From Micractinium sp. NFX-FRZ (taxonomy: Eukaryota; Chlorophyta; Trebouxiophyceae; Chlorellales; Chlorellaceae): a stretch of 64,000 nt of DNA. Position 1 is the stretch's first letter, and each line of letters opens with the position of its first letter. The DNA lies in the NCBI GenBank assembly GCA_029339195.1, contig JAPTJF010000268.1:1-64000 (forward strand). The letters run 5' to 3'. Positions 45,685 through 58,200 of the stretch are shown in pieces. A program made the position numbers and the translations under genes. The notes under the pieces were generated by a model that was not told the DNA's origin, ran no database searches, and saw only the letters and a list, made by a program, of their open reading frames with translations.

Positions 45685-46535
45685 CACGTCTGGCGAGCCA
45701 GGCCCCCACGCTGGAGCCCACCGGGCCGCGCGTGGTGTGCCAGTTGGCCGAGCAGGCCTTGGGCCGCCCCCGGGCAGCCAACACTGTCAGCATAGGTAGA
45801 TCCCAGCCCCCGCCATCAGGGCAGCGCCGCATTGGCGCATCCCGTGGCAGGATGCCCACCCCTCCCCTGCTGTACCAACAGACACACCCCACCTTGCCTC
45901 TCTGATCTTGCGCCCGGCATTTTCTTTGTCCCTCGCACCGCTGCCAGCTCTCACCCCACACGAAAATAAGAATTGCCTGCCGCTCCCGCTACTGTTGCCC
46001 GCCTCGGTTTTGGCCGCCGTCCCGCTTGCCTCCTCTTTGCACCCCTGTACTGCCCCCACTCCCTGCTTCTGTACCACTATGTGTCGTGGGCGTGCGCGCA
46101 CAGTGGGCCGCCCCGCTCCTGCTCGCCTGCTATCTCCCTCCCCCACTCTCTTTTTCTGCATGCAACAGCCCCAAGCGTCTTTTTATCATGTTCTAGTTCA
46201 TGTGCAAGAGCATCCTGGCAAACTAGGAGAGGCAGACGGACAATGCAGGCAGCATTGGAGGGGGCAAGAATTGCAGGGGAAGTGGAGCAGCACCTGTTGC
46301 GTGCTTTGCTGGTCACCGCAGGTGGGTGCAGCACGGTTGTGAACGTGGCTGCAAACACACCTCACGGCGCGCCCCCTGTGCTGCATCAATTCCGTTTACA
46401 GTACATGTGTGCTGAGGAGCACAAAGGAGTGGAAAGTACAAAAGCCGTGCTTGTGCAGAGGGTGGAGTAAGAGCAAAGCAAGGGCACCCCGGCGGCCCGC
46501 CTGCAGTTTGGCGGGCTGGTCAGTTATGTGTGAAT
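45685..46535. other. Convergent intergenic region, TAPR1-like gene / SAC9-like gene
   Basis: Both flanking genes end here. A minus-strand TGTAA (TTACA at 46396-46400) lies about 140 nt past the SAC9-like stop and is a good poly(A) candidate. No plus-strand signal or further gene was found. Confidence 0.5.
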
Positions 46536-49500
46536 TCAGTCGCTGAGCAGATCCCGCAGCTGCGCACTGACAGGGCTCAAGCCTGCCGCCGCCGCCGCCG
46601 GCTGTGCGCCCCCGCTGCCAAAGCTGATCAGCTCTTCTCCCTCCTCTGCTGGCGCTGCTGCAGGCGCCAGCGCCGCCGCAGCAGCCAGCTGTTGCTCGCC
46701 AGGCAGCGGGTGCAGCAGCGCGCCAAGGGGGTCGAATGCAGGCAGCGGCGGGGGCCCACATGTGGCCACAGCGCTGTCCTGCTGGCTGAGGGAGCCGGGC
46801 GCCGTCTCCACGCTCACGCTGTGGTTGTGTGCTGGCGACTGCCAGCCACGCTCGCCCTGCTGCTGCTGCTGGTACTGCTGCTGCAGGTACCCCGGCTGCT
46901 GCCTCATCTGCTCATCCAACAGGGACAGGTCAGCCCCTGATGGCAGGGGCTCCAGGTCAATCAGCGACTGCCGCACCCCCAGCACCCCGTCATGCTCCAC
47001 AGCAGACACGCCAGGCACAGCATGTGCCCGGTCATCTTCAACCTCACGCTCAGCTGCTGCCTCTGGCTCTGCCGCGGGCGCCCCTGCCCGCTGCTCACAC
47101 TCCTCCTCCAACAACGGCAGCCGCCCCAGCGCGGCTGCGGCGGCTGCCGCAGCTGCAGCCTCAAGCATGGGTGTGCCAGCGCCCAGCGGGCCTGAGGCGG
47201 ACGCGTGGCGGGAGTGCGCGGGCGGCAGGGGCAGCGACTCAAACGCTTCCATGCCGCCCAGCAGCGGCTGCGTGGAGTCGCGATACACAATCTGCCAAGG
47301 GTCGAGGATGGGTGGGGTGCAGGGTTGTGAGTGGGGTGGGAGGTGGCTTGGCCTTTTGAAGGGCAGGGATACAGGGGGTGGCGCTGAGCAGGCAGCGAGG
47401 CTGGCAGGCAACAGTGCAATCCCAGTGCATTCCCAGGTTGGGCGGCGGGCAGCAGCCAGCCAGACAAGCAGCGGAAAGACGCACCTGCAGCCCTGGGAAG
47501 TAGCCCTTGCAGTCGGGTGCGTCATGGATGCGCAGCCCCAAGAAAAGCTCCATGGCCTGGGCAGTACGGGGGGAGGTGGCAAGCGTCTAGGTTGAAGGGA
47601 GGATAGAGTGCTGTGTAGGTGCATCGGGGAGCGCACCCCAAGGAAGAAGGCCTCATGGCCTGATGGGTGGTGAGAAGCGTGGGGCGGGACGTGTGGAGCA
47701 AGGAGGTAGGGGGGAGGACATGTGGGTGTGAGGGTGTGGGGGTGCCATGGCGCCCAAGAGGAGCTCCAAAGCCTGAAGCGGCCGGTGGAAAGCGGCCCTT
47801 TGGAGGATCGCCAGCTGCCCAACGAGCGTCATCACAAACCTGCTGCCAGCTCGTGTTATTTTACCCCAAGCTCTTCAGAGCTTCCGAGAACCACTCACTC
47901 TGTGTTCAAAACCATTCACCCTGTGTTATTTCACACACACACACAAAACGAACACCGTCACACCTGCTGCCGGCTGGTGTCCGACATCGTGTTGTTCCAC
48001 CGCCGCTGCACTGCCACCCTGAGGTTCTGAAGCTTGCCCACGCCGCTGGTGGCGCCGTAGCCCTTGCCGCCCTGCAAAAAGAGGGGTGGGAGGGCAGGTG
48101 TGGGGCAGGGGCAGCGGTGTGGAGGGGCCAAACAGGGCCTGGATTGGTGGGCACGCAGGAGTGTTAGAAAATGGCCCGCCGGCAAGGAGGCAGGCCCTGA
48201 TAACCAATCCTGAAACCCCATTATACATCGTAAACCCCCATCCCGCCCCACCCCACCCACCTGCACCACCAGGTTGCCCACATGTGCGCGTCGACAACCG
48301 ACCCACTGCCCAGGTAGATTCGATGCATCCATCCACACCCACATACTCACACACCAAAACAACTCCACCCAAATCGCGCCCCCCCCACACCCCACACCCC
48401 ACCCCACCTGCATCACTAGAGTGAGCACATGAGAGTGTGCACGGCTGGCATTGCCGCACGGGTTGGGTGGTTTGACTCCGTGCATGCAGCCCAAACACCC
48501 TCACTTTATAGAACCCCGCACCCGCCTAGACCACCAGGTTGAGCACGCGGGAGTGTGCATGGCTGGCACTGCCGAAGCTGGCAGATGGCTTGGATCCAGG
48601 CATCCATCCAAGCCAACCACCCCACTCACCCTGCACCCACCCCTGCACCCACCTGCACCACCAGGTTGAGCACGTGGGAGTGCATGGCTGGGGAGCCGGT
48701 GTAGAGGAAGGAGTGGATGTCGCCGTGCACACGGAACATCTCCACATAGTCGCTCACTGGTGGTGGGAAGGGGGGTGGGGATCAGAGGTCAGCATGTGTG
48801 TTGAGGGTCATGCCCAAAAGGAAAGCACATGTCGGCACCGGAGACACATTCACACACACTCCCTCATTGGGAAAAAGGCAAGGCAATGGGTGCACGGCAG
48901 GGGCTCCCCCCTCCTCTGGCCCAGGGTGTGTCCCACGCCGGCAACCCCGCCCCGCCCTGCTCACCCGCCTCCTTGTGCAGCCGCTCCCTCACGTCGTTGA
49001 TGTCGTAGCCAAAGAACGCCCAGGGGCGGCGGGGGTCCTGGCAAGGCAGAATGGAAGCCAGTGGAATGGAATTCAAATGGATAAGTCAGTGGGTGCAGGC
49101 GCGTGGCTGGCGGCAGCAGAAGAACGCCCAGGGCCGGCGGGCGGGGGGTCCTGACACAGGGAAACGGGGTGCCAGCGTGTCGCTGTTGGGAGGAGGAGGG
49201 CAGCAAAAGGGCAGCGGTGACACCAGACCGCCCAAGGGAGCCGTCGGTGCTGTGGGTGGGTGGGCTGGCCCGGGTGGCATGCAGGGGGGCAGAGCGGGCA
49301 GAAAGCGCTGTGGCAGAGCACAGAAACTTGAGAGCAGCCCCGATTGCCTCGCACAAAGTCCTTCTTCTCTCCCTGCTGCGCCCACCACTCACTCACCCTC
49401 TCGGGGCCGCCGCCGGGGCTGCTGGGCGTCTCTGTGCCGGTGGTTGTGGCGCGGGAGCTTGCAAGCGTGACATCCGGGGCGCTGGCCGCATGCGGCACGC

Positions 49501-52500
49501 CGTTGTTCACGCCGCTGTTTAGGCTGCCGGAGCTGCTGTTGCGGCTCCAATAGTGGCCTCCTCCGCTGCCACTGCTCCCAGCCTCTGCAGGCATCCGGGG
49601 TGGGCTGGACCGGCGCTCCAAGTGCTGCAGCATGGTGCCCTTGCCAGGGGAGGTGCTGCCGCCGCCGCCGCCGGTGCCACCACCGACGCCGCCGCTGCTG
49701 CTGCCGCCGCTGGCGCCACCGCTGCCCGTGGGCTGCCCGCTGGCGCTGCGCTGCTGCAGGCGCGCCAGCATGTCGCTTGCTGACTGCATCACGCGAGCCG
49801 AGAGCGGGGCGCCTGAGCTGGGCCGGCTGCCGGGCCGGCTGCCGCCGCCGCCAGCAGCGGTGGCGGCGCCGGGCGAGGGCGGGGTCCACTGGGTGGCTTT
49901 GTTGATGTGGTCAATGTACAGCAAGCGGCCCTCGTGCTGGCGCACCTCCCAGCCCTGCAGGGGGAGGTGGTGAGCGGCAGGGAGGGGTGCAGCTCGTGTG
50001 AGCGCAGAGGAAGTGCACGGGGCTTGGGGAGCAGCCCAGCAGGGCATTCTATCTACACCACAGTTGCAAGCAGGTGGGGATGCATGGAGCAGCATCAAGT
50101 ACCCAGTCATCACACCGCCACCAGTGAGCAGCCCCGCGCGCATTCAGGCAGCGCAACCTTGGCAACACCAGTCCTCCCACCCAGCAGCACACCCACTTCA
50201 GCGCAAGCTTGCCACTCGCCAGTCCGTCGCACCCACCCAGCAGCACCCACCTCTGGCAGCCCGCCCGCCGCCGCCTCCAGCACCTCTGCCTGCGCCTGCT
50301 GCGCCAGCGCCGACACGTCACCGGCGCTGGAGCGCTGCCGGCTGCGCAGCAGCGCTGCTGTGCCAGGTGGCATGCCGCACTCCAGGGCCACCCCCAGCAC
50401 GCGCAGCTGCTCTTGCAGCAGCGGCAGCATGGCAAAGCAGGTGGCAGCGTTGGTGCGGTCCAACGAGTCGGCGCAGTTGAAGCGCAGCAGCCCGCTCTGC
50501 TGAGCTGTCCAACGCATGCGCCAGCCGGGCGGCCAAGATGTGGCGGGCACCGCCGCGCCCCCGTCTGCCGCTTGTGCAGCCACAGGGCGGTTGCTGCTGC
50601 TGGCTGCCGCTGCTGCTGCTGCTGCGGGGCTGCCGGCCTGCCTGGCCTGGGAGGTGCTGAGGGGTGTGCACCCCTCAGGTAGGCGCCCCGCCTCTGGCTC
50701 CATCCACCCCGCAGCAAAGCCGGTCTGCACGAGGAAGGCGGTTGGCGCAAGGCAGGGTGGGTGATGTATGCTTTCTTGCCATCCCAAAAACCACACCTCT
50801 TGTGTCAACCCCTGTGCCACCCTCAGGCACCACCTTGTACCTCACGCCACTGCCCTAAAGCCAGCGAGCACCCACCCCACCCACTGGACGAAAGGCTCCG
50901 CCCACAGCCAGCAAGCACCCACCACACAGCACCCACCACACACAGCACAACCTACCTGCTTCACAAAAGGCTCCATCAAGCTCCAGAACCCCTCCACCGC
51001 CTTCTCCTCGCTCAGCCGCCCCATATTGCCGTGCCAGTCAAAGTTGACGACACGGATGGGGGCCTCGCCACCCAGGCGCCGTCGCACGTGCCGCATCGCC
51101 TGCAGGGGAAAGCGGGGTACGTAGGTGGGGTGCGAGGTGTGGGGTGTAGGGGGCGGGGTCACCTGGCTGAGGGGAGGGGGCAGGGAAGCGCCAGCTGGCA
51201 GCGCTGGCTGACGCTGCGGAGCGTGAAAGGCTTTGAAAGCTCACAGCCTGCCAGGCACGCAGCACACAGCGCCGCACAGCAGCAGGTCAGTGCAATGGCT
51301 CACAGCAGCAGCAGTGGCAGCTTGGCGCAATTGCAAGCAGAGGCATCAGCAAAAGCAACAGCATCAGCATAATCAGAACAATGCAACAGCTGGCAGCAGG
51401 AAAGGAGCAGCTGGCGGCAGGCGTGGAAGCAGGCGGCAGTACAAGCACAGAAGCAGGCTGCCAGCGTGGCAGAAGCAGGCGGGTGGGCGCACATCCTGGA
51501 AGTGGCTGGAGAGCATGAGCTCCGAGGCCTTCTTGGGGTTGGCATGCAGCAGGTTGATGCAGGTCACAGCCACAGCCTGGCTCAGCTCCTCCTCGCTGGG
51601 AAGAGGCGCTGCCTGCTGCTGCCCCGCCTGCTGCGCTGCACGCTGGGGTGTCGCCTGCTGGGGCGAGGCGGTGGGAGGCACGGTCCCATGCGACACGCCG
51701 GCATCCTCCACCAGCGTCCACCCCTCACTCGCTGCTCCGCTGCCGCCTACACCCGGCTCCCCTCCTGCTGCTGCTGCTGCTGCTGCTGGTGTCCCCTGCT
51801 GCTGCTGGCCGCCGGCCGCGCCGCCGGGGCTGCTGATCGGCGCGGGTAGGGCGGGGCGGGGCGCATGCTGGCGCTGCACGTTTCGGAAGTAGGAGGCGGT
51901 TCCCTGGTAGGGGTGCTCCTCACGCACAAACACCTCAGCTTGCAGGCCCTGCAGTAAGGGAAAGACGCAGGGAGGGCTGTGAGCCACCGCAAACAGTGTT
52001 CGGTAAAACATGGCTGGGAGCTTGAGGGTTGAGGGCCCCCACAGGAAGGAGGGCACTACCCTACACTAGCATGAGCATGCGCCGGAGGAGCAGGCCAGAT
52101 AGTGCCTGGGATCAAACAAGCAAGCAGCAGGGCACCACACGCTGGCCAGCCCCTCCCCTCCCCGCCCACCTGCGCCAGGCTCTGCAGCTGCACCCCCCAC
52201 CAGATGGGCACCGTGCCGCGCCGCCACACCACACGCGCCCAGCGCAGCGACTCGCCGCTGCCGCCAGCCCCGGCAGCAGCACCAGGCAAGGCGCTGAAGC
52301 TGGTGGTTGTGAAGCTGCCGCGGCTGGTCTCAGGCACCGAGCTGCTGCCGCCGCTGGTGCTCCCACCAAAGAGCCGCTGCTCCGGGTGTGTCCAGGTCAC
52401 CAGTTCACACTCTATCTCGTTGCCAGGCCCTGCCATGCTGTTCAGGCCGCGCGCTGCAGGGGCGTGCAGGCGCAGCAGTGTGAGAGGCGTAGTGCGCCAG

Positions 52501-54783
52501 GTGTGCAGTGCAGCAGCGTGATAGGGCTGGCCTGCCTGGAAGCACCGCCTGCTGCACGCCTTTGCAAAACGCTCATCACAGCAGTACCCCCTTGCTGGAT
52601 CAACTCCCAGTCACAGGTGCGTCATGTGTGAGCGCACCAATGTACCGCGTGCCAGGGTGACGGCGGGAGCGGCGGGAGATGAGGCACATGGAGAAGCGGG
52701 CGCCCCCAGGCAGCGCCTGCGTGCTGCACTCCACTGCGCCCTGCAGGCACAGGCAGCGGGGCGGGCAGGCGGGGTGACACGCGGCAGGTGGGTCAGTGAG
52801 GATGTGAAACAGCTCAAGCATTGGTTGCCACCGCACGCCCACCCACCATCAGCCAACTCCCACATGCTATGCACACCAACCCCCGCCTGCCCACCTGCAG
52901 CAGTACGCGGCAGTGATCGTACTAGCCCCAGCTCCATATGTGGCTGCCCCACCCACCCACCATCCACCCGTTCCACACATGACGTGCGCACCCACCCAGC
53001 CCCGCCCACCTGCAGCAGCACGGGGCAGTGGTCGTACAGCCCCAGCTCCACCAGCGGCTGCCGCAGCCAGCTGTTCCACATGAACTCGGGGTTGGGGTCG
53101 CGCGGGTCGCGGTCGCTGCAACAAGCAGCGCCAACAGAAGGAATCGTAGTTACACAATCGTAGTCACACAGTCACAGGATATAGTACAGGCCAGCGCTTG
53201 GGAGTTGGGGCGCGCGCAGGAGTTGGGGTTACGCGGGATCAGTTTGGGGGCAGGACAGGGCAGGGCAGGTGAGCACTGTTGGGTGCACGGGAGGCGGCAG
53301 GCAGTGTGTGCGATGTGTGGCCCGCTGGTGACCAGGCACAAGCAGCGCCACCCATACCTGTTGCATTGCAGACCACCGCCCGCTGCCCATCTGATGACTG
53401 GTCCAGCACCCACCTGGGGAAGGGGCGTGAGATGTCTGCTGTCTCGCAGTAGTAATGGGCGTTGTTCAGCGTGAACTGCTGCAGCACCCGCCAAAACTCT
53501 TGGGCCGCCACCACCGCCTTGGGCGGCGGCAGCCCCGCCAGTGCCGCCGCCGCTGCCGCATCGGCCGTCTCGTTCTGTTGGCGGAGCCAAGGGAAGAACA
53601 GGCAGGCACGGGTGCGGGAGTTATGATCCAGCCATTTGACGCTTGCTCAGCAAGCTGCGTAGGAGACTGGCGGCAGCCTGTGACTGGGCAGCTGCCATGC
53701 TGCCATGCTGCCCTCTGCTTGCCCTGCTGGGTTGCCCTGCCTCAGGCCAGGTGCTTGCCAGCCCGGCCTGGCTGCCCTGCCCACCACCGTCACTTGCCAA
53801 CGACAGCCCCAACTCTATCAAGCACCCACTATAACCCTCACCCCACTGCCCGCCCACCTGCAGCGGCACACTGGTCCACTGGCTGTCTGTCACTGCGAAC
53901 ACCGTGTGCCCGCCCGGCAGCACCGCCTTCTCCCGCACTCGCGTGGCCAGCAGCAGGCCCGCGGTGGGCCCGGCCACAGCGTAGCCCAGCAGCGCATAGC
54001 CTCGCTCCACAACCTCGTACCCCCGCCCCTGCAGGTGGTCCAGCGCCTCGCTCTGCAAAGGTGTGGGGTTGGACAGTGAGAGAGGCAGTGAGGCAGCATC
54101 AAACTGTGTGTGTTGGTGGGTCGTGTGCACACAGAGATCATGGGTGCAAGGGATGCTGGGCCAGCAAACGAGGTTTGAGCTTCAGAAGGGGGGCTCAGCC
54201 CACCGCTCTGTGCCGCGCGTATTGGCCAGCCGCTGTGCCGCTCAGCAGCATGCCGGAACTTTACCAAGAGCATGGCACAGTGCTGCACGACTGCCCCTCC
54301 CATAAAGTGCTTCCAGCACCCAAATGGGCCTGCCCGGTGCCAGGGCCAAGTAAGCAGGGCCCACCATTTTGGTGGGCGCCCGGCACCCTAGCGCGCTGCC
54401 CCCCCGCCTTCCCTCCACTGCCCGCACCTCGTTCTCATACGAGCTCTCTGCCCAGCGGTCATTCTCCAGCTCCAGCCGGCCTGTGCGCAGGTTGATGCGC
54501 AGCACCTCTGTGCTCTTCCTGCAGAGCGGCAGGCAAGGGAGGTGGGCAGGCAGGCGTGGCGGCGTCGGCGGCGCAGCACCGCCCGCAGGCGCGCGCGGCC
54601 TCCGCCCGTGGGTGCTAGCCGGGGGCCCAGCGCGTCCAGCCGCTGGCCAAGGTCTTGCCTGGTGCTGATGGAGGTGACGAGGCGGTGATCCCCCGTTCCC
54701 AAGTTCCTAAGAAGAGCCACCGACGAGTTCCTAGCTGCCGCCGGCGAAAAGGCGGAGGAGGAAAAGCTGTGGCGGTCCGACAT
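46536..54783 (-). CDS. SAC9: SAC9-like phosphoinositide phosphatase with WW domain
   Basis: Sixteen exons on the minus strand: 54783-54659, 54518-54428, 54052-53858, 53574-53414, 53115-53010, 52740-52638, 52453-52170, 51948-51493, 51099-50956, 50724-50251, 49954-49397, 49037-48965, 48756-48653, 48071-47964, 47556-47485, 47291-46536; 1,269 residues. The SAC domain fills the first ~690 residues: ALLGYAVAG, TRDIxRPF-type TADISRPFP, HPGTRYIARGLN, RRGTVPIWWG, and the catalytic RFNCADSLDRTNAAT with Cys639 and Arg645 (CX5R). A WW domain follows (Trp715, Trp736, Pro739), the arrangement specific to plant SAC9, then GDIHSFLYTGSPAMHS. Arabidopsis SAC9 controls PI(4,5)P2 at membranes and endocytosis. 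The C-terminus is shorter than in land plants (~1,630) and is Gln/Ala/Pro-rich. Intron 1 starts with GC (CAG/GCAAGA). Several introns hold copies of exon edges. Confidence 0.92.
48405..48700 (-). repeat. Decayed copies of the SAC9 exon 13 end
   Basis: The functional exon end (48653 upward: ACCAGGTTGAGCACGTGGGA, then GTGCATGGCTGG) is repeated at about 48531 (ACCAGGTTGAGCACGCGGGA, GTGTGCATGGCTGGCACTGCC) and about 48411 (GAGTGAGCACATGAGA, GTGTGCACGGCTGGCATTGCC). Spacing is ~120-128 bp. A shorter fourth remnant lies near 48260. All are in intron 13. The two inner copies resemble each other more than the exon, so they probably arose stepwise. Confidence 0.8.
49113..49157 (-). repeat. Copy of the SAC9 exon 12 start in intron 11
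   Basis: AGAACGCCCAGGGCCGGCGG at 49121 onward, ending in GGGGTCCTGACAC, mirrors the exon 12 acceptor region near 49013-49042 (AGAACGCCCAGGGGCGGCGG, GGGTCCTGGC). On the minus strand it reads CAG/GAC... ARRPWAFF, against DPRRPWAFFGYD in the real exon. The spacing is ~108 bp, on the intron side of the acceptor. Confidence 0.8.
52893..52949 (-). repeat. Copy of the SAC9 exon 5 end in intron 5
   Basis: 52893-52949 matches 53008-53064 at a 115 bp offset with a few substitutions: both have CACCTGCAGCAG, GGCAGTG(A/G)TCGTAC, AGCCCCAGCTCCA and GGCTGCC. The real exon codes LVELGLYDHCPVLLQ; the copy keeps the donor (CAG/GTGGGC). Confidence 0.88.
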
Positions 54784-55286
54784 GCTTCGGCGGATCTCCC
54801 CCTCTCCTGCTCAGAGTGCAGACAGCCTCATTGCCTCGAGGCGATGTGATCAGAGGACACGGCAGTGGGCACTGACTCCTTCGTCACTGCAATCCCGCAC
54901 GCGCAGCCAAGCCTCCGAAATGGCCGATCGGCAGGAAGGCCGTCCCGGTGGCAAAGCTGAGGTGGCGCTGTTCGTCTGGGGTTCAGCAGCAGGAGAGGAG
55001 GTGCAGCCTCCAGATGCATTTTGTCGATCGGGGGCGCTCCAAGGGAGGGCTTTCGACAACAAGAGGCGCTTGTTGACGGCCCTCGGTTGTTGCCGGACCT
55101 GGAGCGCTAGAGAGCCCCGCGGTTTCGTCGTCTGGTTCTGGGCGACTTGTTTGGCCTCCCAGCCATGCCAGGCCCAGCGGGCGCCGCTGAAGGGGGCGTT
55201 CCAGTCCCCCCGCACGAGAAAATAGCGCTTGGTGTAGCGTGGTGAGCCCCAGGGCGCCGAGGAGGTTGAGCGGTGCCTGGGAGACG
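54784..55286. promoter_or_regulatory. Divergent intergenic region, SAC9-like / SMP-domain gene
   Basis: About 500 bp separate the two diverging ATGs. A long minus-strand frame (about 55326-54850, starting MAASNSSVQQRG) spans it but has no recognisable family, overlaps the SMP gene's first exon and shows no splice partners, so it was not called. If the SMP gene has an earlier first exon it would lie here. Confidence 0.4.
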
Positions 55287-58200
55287 ATGGGGACGGCGTG
55301 CCGCGTTGCTGGACGCTGCTGTTGGACGCCGCCATACTCCGCTGACCCCCCTACCGCCTCTCTCACCGCCGCTGCCTTCTCTTGCAGCCTCGCCTGTGGC
55401 GTGTACCTGCTGCACTCGCTGCCTGCCATCCTGTTCCCCACCGGCCTGCTGGCCTCTGTGGTGACGCTGCTGGCGGGCGTACTGCTGGGGCTGGCAGGTG
55501 CTGGCGGTGCAGTGGTGAGCACCCACCGGCGCTGTGGTACTGCCGACCTCGAGGCGGTGCAGTGGACAGTGGGTTGCCTCAACCGCTGCAGCCACGCTGC
55601 ATGTGCGCATCGTCCAGGCCGGGGTGGGTTTGTGGGCACACGCACACAAGCCTTTCTGCCTTGCCTCCCGACTGCAGGCTGTGGCGTTTTACCACCTCAC
55701 GCACCCCAAGCAGGGCTCACAGAGCGCCCCGCATGCCGCCGAGCAGCTGCGGCCAGCAGGCAGGGCGCGTCGCGGCAGGCGCCAAGCTGCAGCCTCTGGC
55801 GCCACGGCGTCTGCTGATGTGCCGCCGCACGCCATCGCGCTGCGGGGAGAGCTCAGCGGCGTTGTGTACACTGCCCCCGACTCCGCCTGGCGGCGGGCTG
55901 ACACCGTGTTTGCCTGGCCACCCACCTGCGACCCCTCACAGCCCTTCCGCGCCTGGGAGGCCAGCGTGGCGCAGGGCACGCTGGTGCTGCGCCCGCTGGT
56001 GCCAGCGCCGGGGGCCAAGCCGCCGTCCCCAGGGCGCGGCGGCACCGGCGCCGGCGCTGCCTCGACGAGTGCCTCACCAGACCCTGCGCCGCACCTTAGT
56101 GCAGCAGAAGCCGCTGATGCAGCGGCGGCGGCAGCAGCAGCTTCTGCCCCACTCGCGAAAGTGGGCATTCCTCTGGAGGGCTGCGTCGTGGAGGTGGTCA
56201 CTGAGGGGCTCAACGGGCGCAGCGAATGGATCAGGCGCGCGCCGCTGCGCATCTCGCACCCCAAGTGGCCGCTGCTGGAGGGCGAGCAGGCGTTCTACCT
56301 GTGGGCAGGTGCGCTCTGGTGCTGTCGCCAGCTGCCAGCTGAGGCCGCGCTACCCAGCTGGACGCTGTGCCCGAGTGCAGCTGGCAGTTCTGCATGCTGC
56401 CTGCATGGGAAGGAGGGCCCACGGAGTAAAGTAAAAAGCACGCCGCGGGCATGCTGCCTGCTCCCCCACAGCATGCCATGTCAGGCTGTGCGCAGCAAGC
56501 TCTGGACTTAACACACCGTTTCCTCTCACACGGCAACTGCCTTGCCAGCCATGCCTCCCCTCACACCACCTTGCATCTTCCTCCCTGCAGACGACCCCGC
56601 CGCCAAGCAGCAGTGGCTGCACGGCCTGGGGTGGTGGTGCCAGGACGGCGAGCGGCTGGCAGCCATTGACGCAATGTACCGCGCGTACTGCCAGTCCATG
56701 CGTGACAGGAGCTGCCTGGAGTATGCAGAGTGCCCGCCACAGCTGGCGCCGGCTGCAGCAGCGTCGGCGGCGAGAGCCGCCGGGGAGCACAGCGGCGGCA
56801 GCAGCGCAGCGGGCGAGGCGCCTGCCGCAGCTGGCGCCATGAAGCACGTGGACAGCGGCAGCGGCAAGCGCGGGTGGAAGGGTTGGGGTGCCAGCAAGGT
56901 GCAGACGATGCGGAGGAAGATGCAGGACCGCAAGGGGAAGGGCGGCAGCGGCGCTGGCGACAGCCAGGATGGCGAGCCTGCACTGGCAGCAGCTACCGCG
57001 CTCGTTGCCGGCAGCGGCGCAGCGGGCACCAGCCCGGGCAAGCACGGCTCGCTGCCGCCCAGCCTGGCAGCCTCGCCCGGCAAGCCGCCACTGGGTGCGC
57101 CTGTGGGGCGTGCTGCTGCTGCTGAGGTGCCCTCCCTTGAAAGCATCATCGATGCCAAGTGGATGCAAAGCCGCAAAATCCAGGTGCGTCAATTCGCTTT
57201 TCCTTGCTCGCGTCCTGTGCTGGGCACGGTTTTTGAGTTTGTGCAGGCGGAGAGCTGGGGAATGACATGGCTCGCTCCTCCTGGCCCGCTCCCTGTGCTG
57301 GTAAGGTGTTGTCTCTCGTGTTTGTACAGAAGGAGCTGGTCAGGGGGCTTGCCACAGCAGACATTTGTTGACGGTCAGCAGCTGGCAGCGGCTGGTGCCT
57401 TGTGCTGGGCACCTGGTGTGCAGCCTTCGCAAGCAGCTGCTGGCTGCCTGGCCGGTCATAACGCCACCCGCAACACCCTGCCACTGTCTGTGCCTGCCCC
57501 TCCTTCATCCCACCTGCAGATGCCGCCGTCAATTCCCGAGGCGGTGGTCCGCTCTAGGCACGGCTCCCGCGTCTCCTCGCCCCGAGCCATCCCCCGCTCA
57601 CTCTCCACCTCTGCCGGCTCTGAGCTGCCTAGTGCGCTCACCATGGGCAGCGGCAGCAGCCTGGGCGTCGGCGGCAGCAGCAGCCTGGGCGTCGGCGGCA
57701 GCAGCAGCCTGGGCAGCAGCGCTCTGGGCAGCCTGCCTGGTGAGGGCTATGGCTTTGCTACGCCCCTGATGGGCAGCAGCCCAGCGGTGGGCAGCGGGCT
57801 ACCCTCCCTGGCTGACACTCGGCGGCTGAACTCCTCGCCTGCTCACATGATGAGCAGCGCAGCGGTGGCAGCCTCCCTGCCACCTGGCAGCCCACTGCGC
57901 GGCGGCCGGCAGCCACCTGAGCAGCAGGGGGCAGCAGCAGCTGCGGGAGCGGGCCTGGCAGCTGCCGGGGCATCAGAGGCAGCCGCCGCAGCAGCAGCAG
58001 CAGCAGCAGGCAGTGGGGAGGCGGGGCAGCTGCCGGAGGGGATGCCGCCGCTGATCAGCCCAGACTATGCAGTGAATGCGTTCATCACCCGAGTAGGGTT
58101 TGACCTGCTGCGCCGCCCCGACTTCCAGGTGTGGACAGGACCGGGCTACTTGGGTGGGGCTGTGGGCGGATGGATCGGGCCCTGGCTGGCTGGAGCTGGG

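Noticed and set aside
54850..55335. A minus-strand frame (MAASNSSVQQRG...) as a separate gene
   Set aside because: It has no family match, overlaps the SMP gene's first exon and lies upstream of the SAC9 start; coding status cannot be supported.
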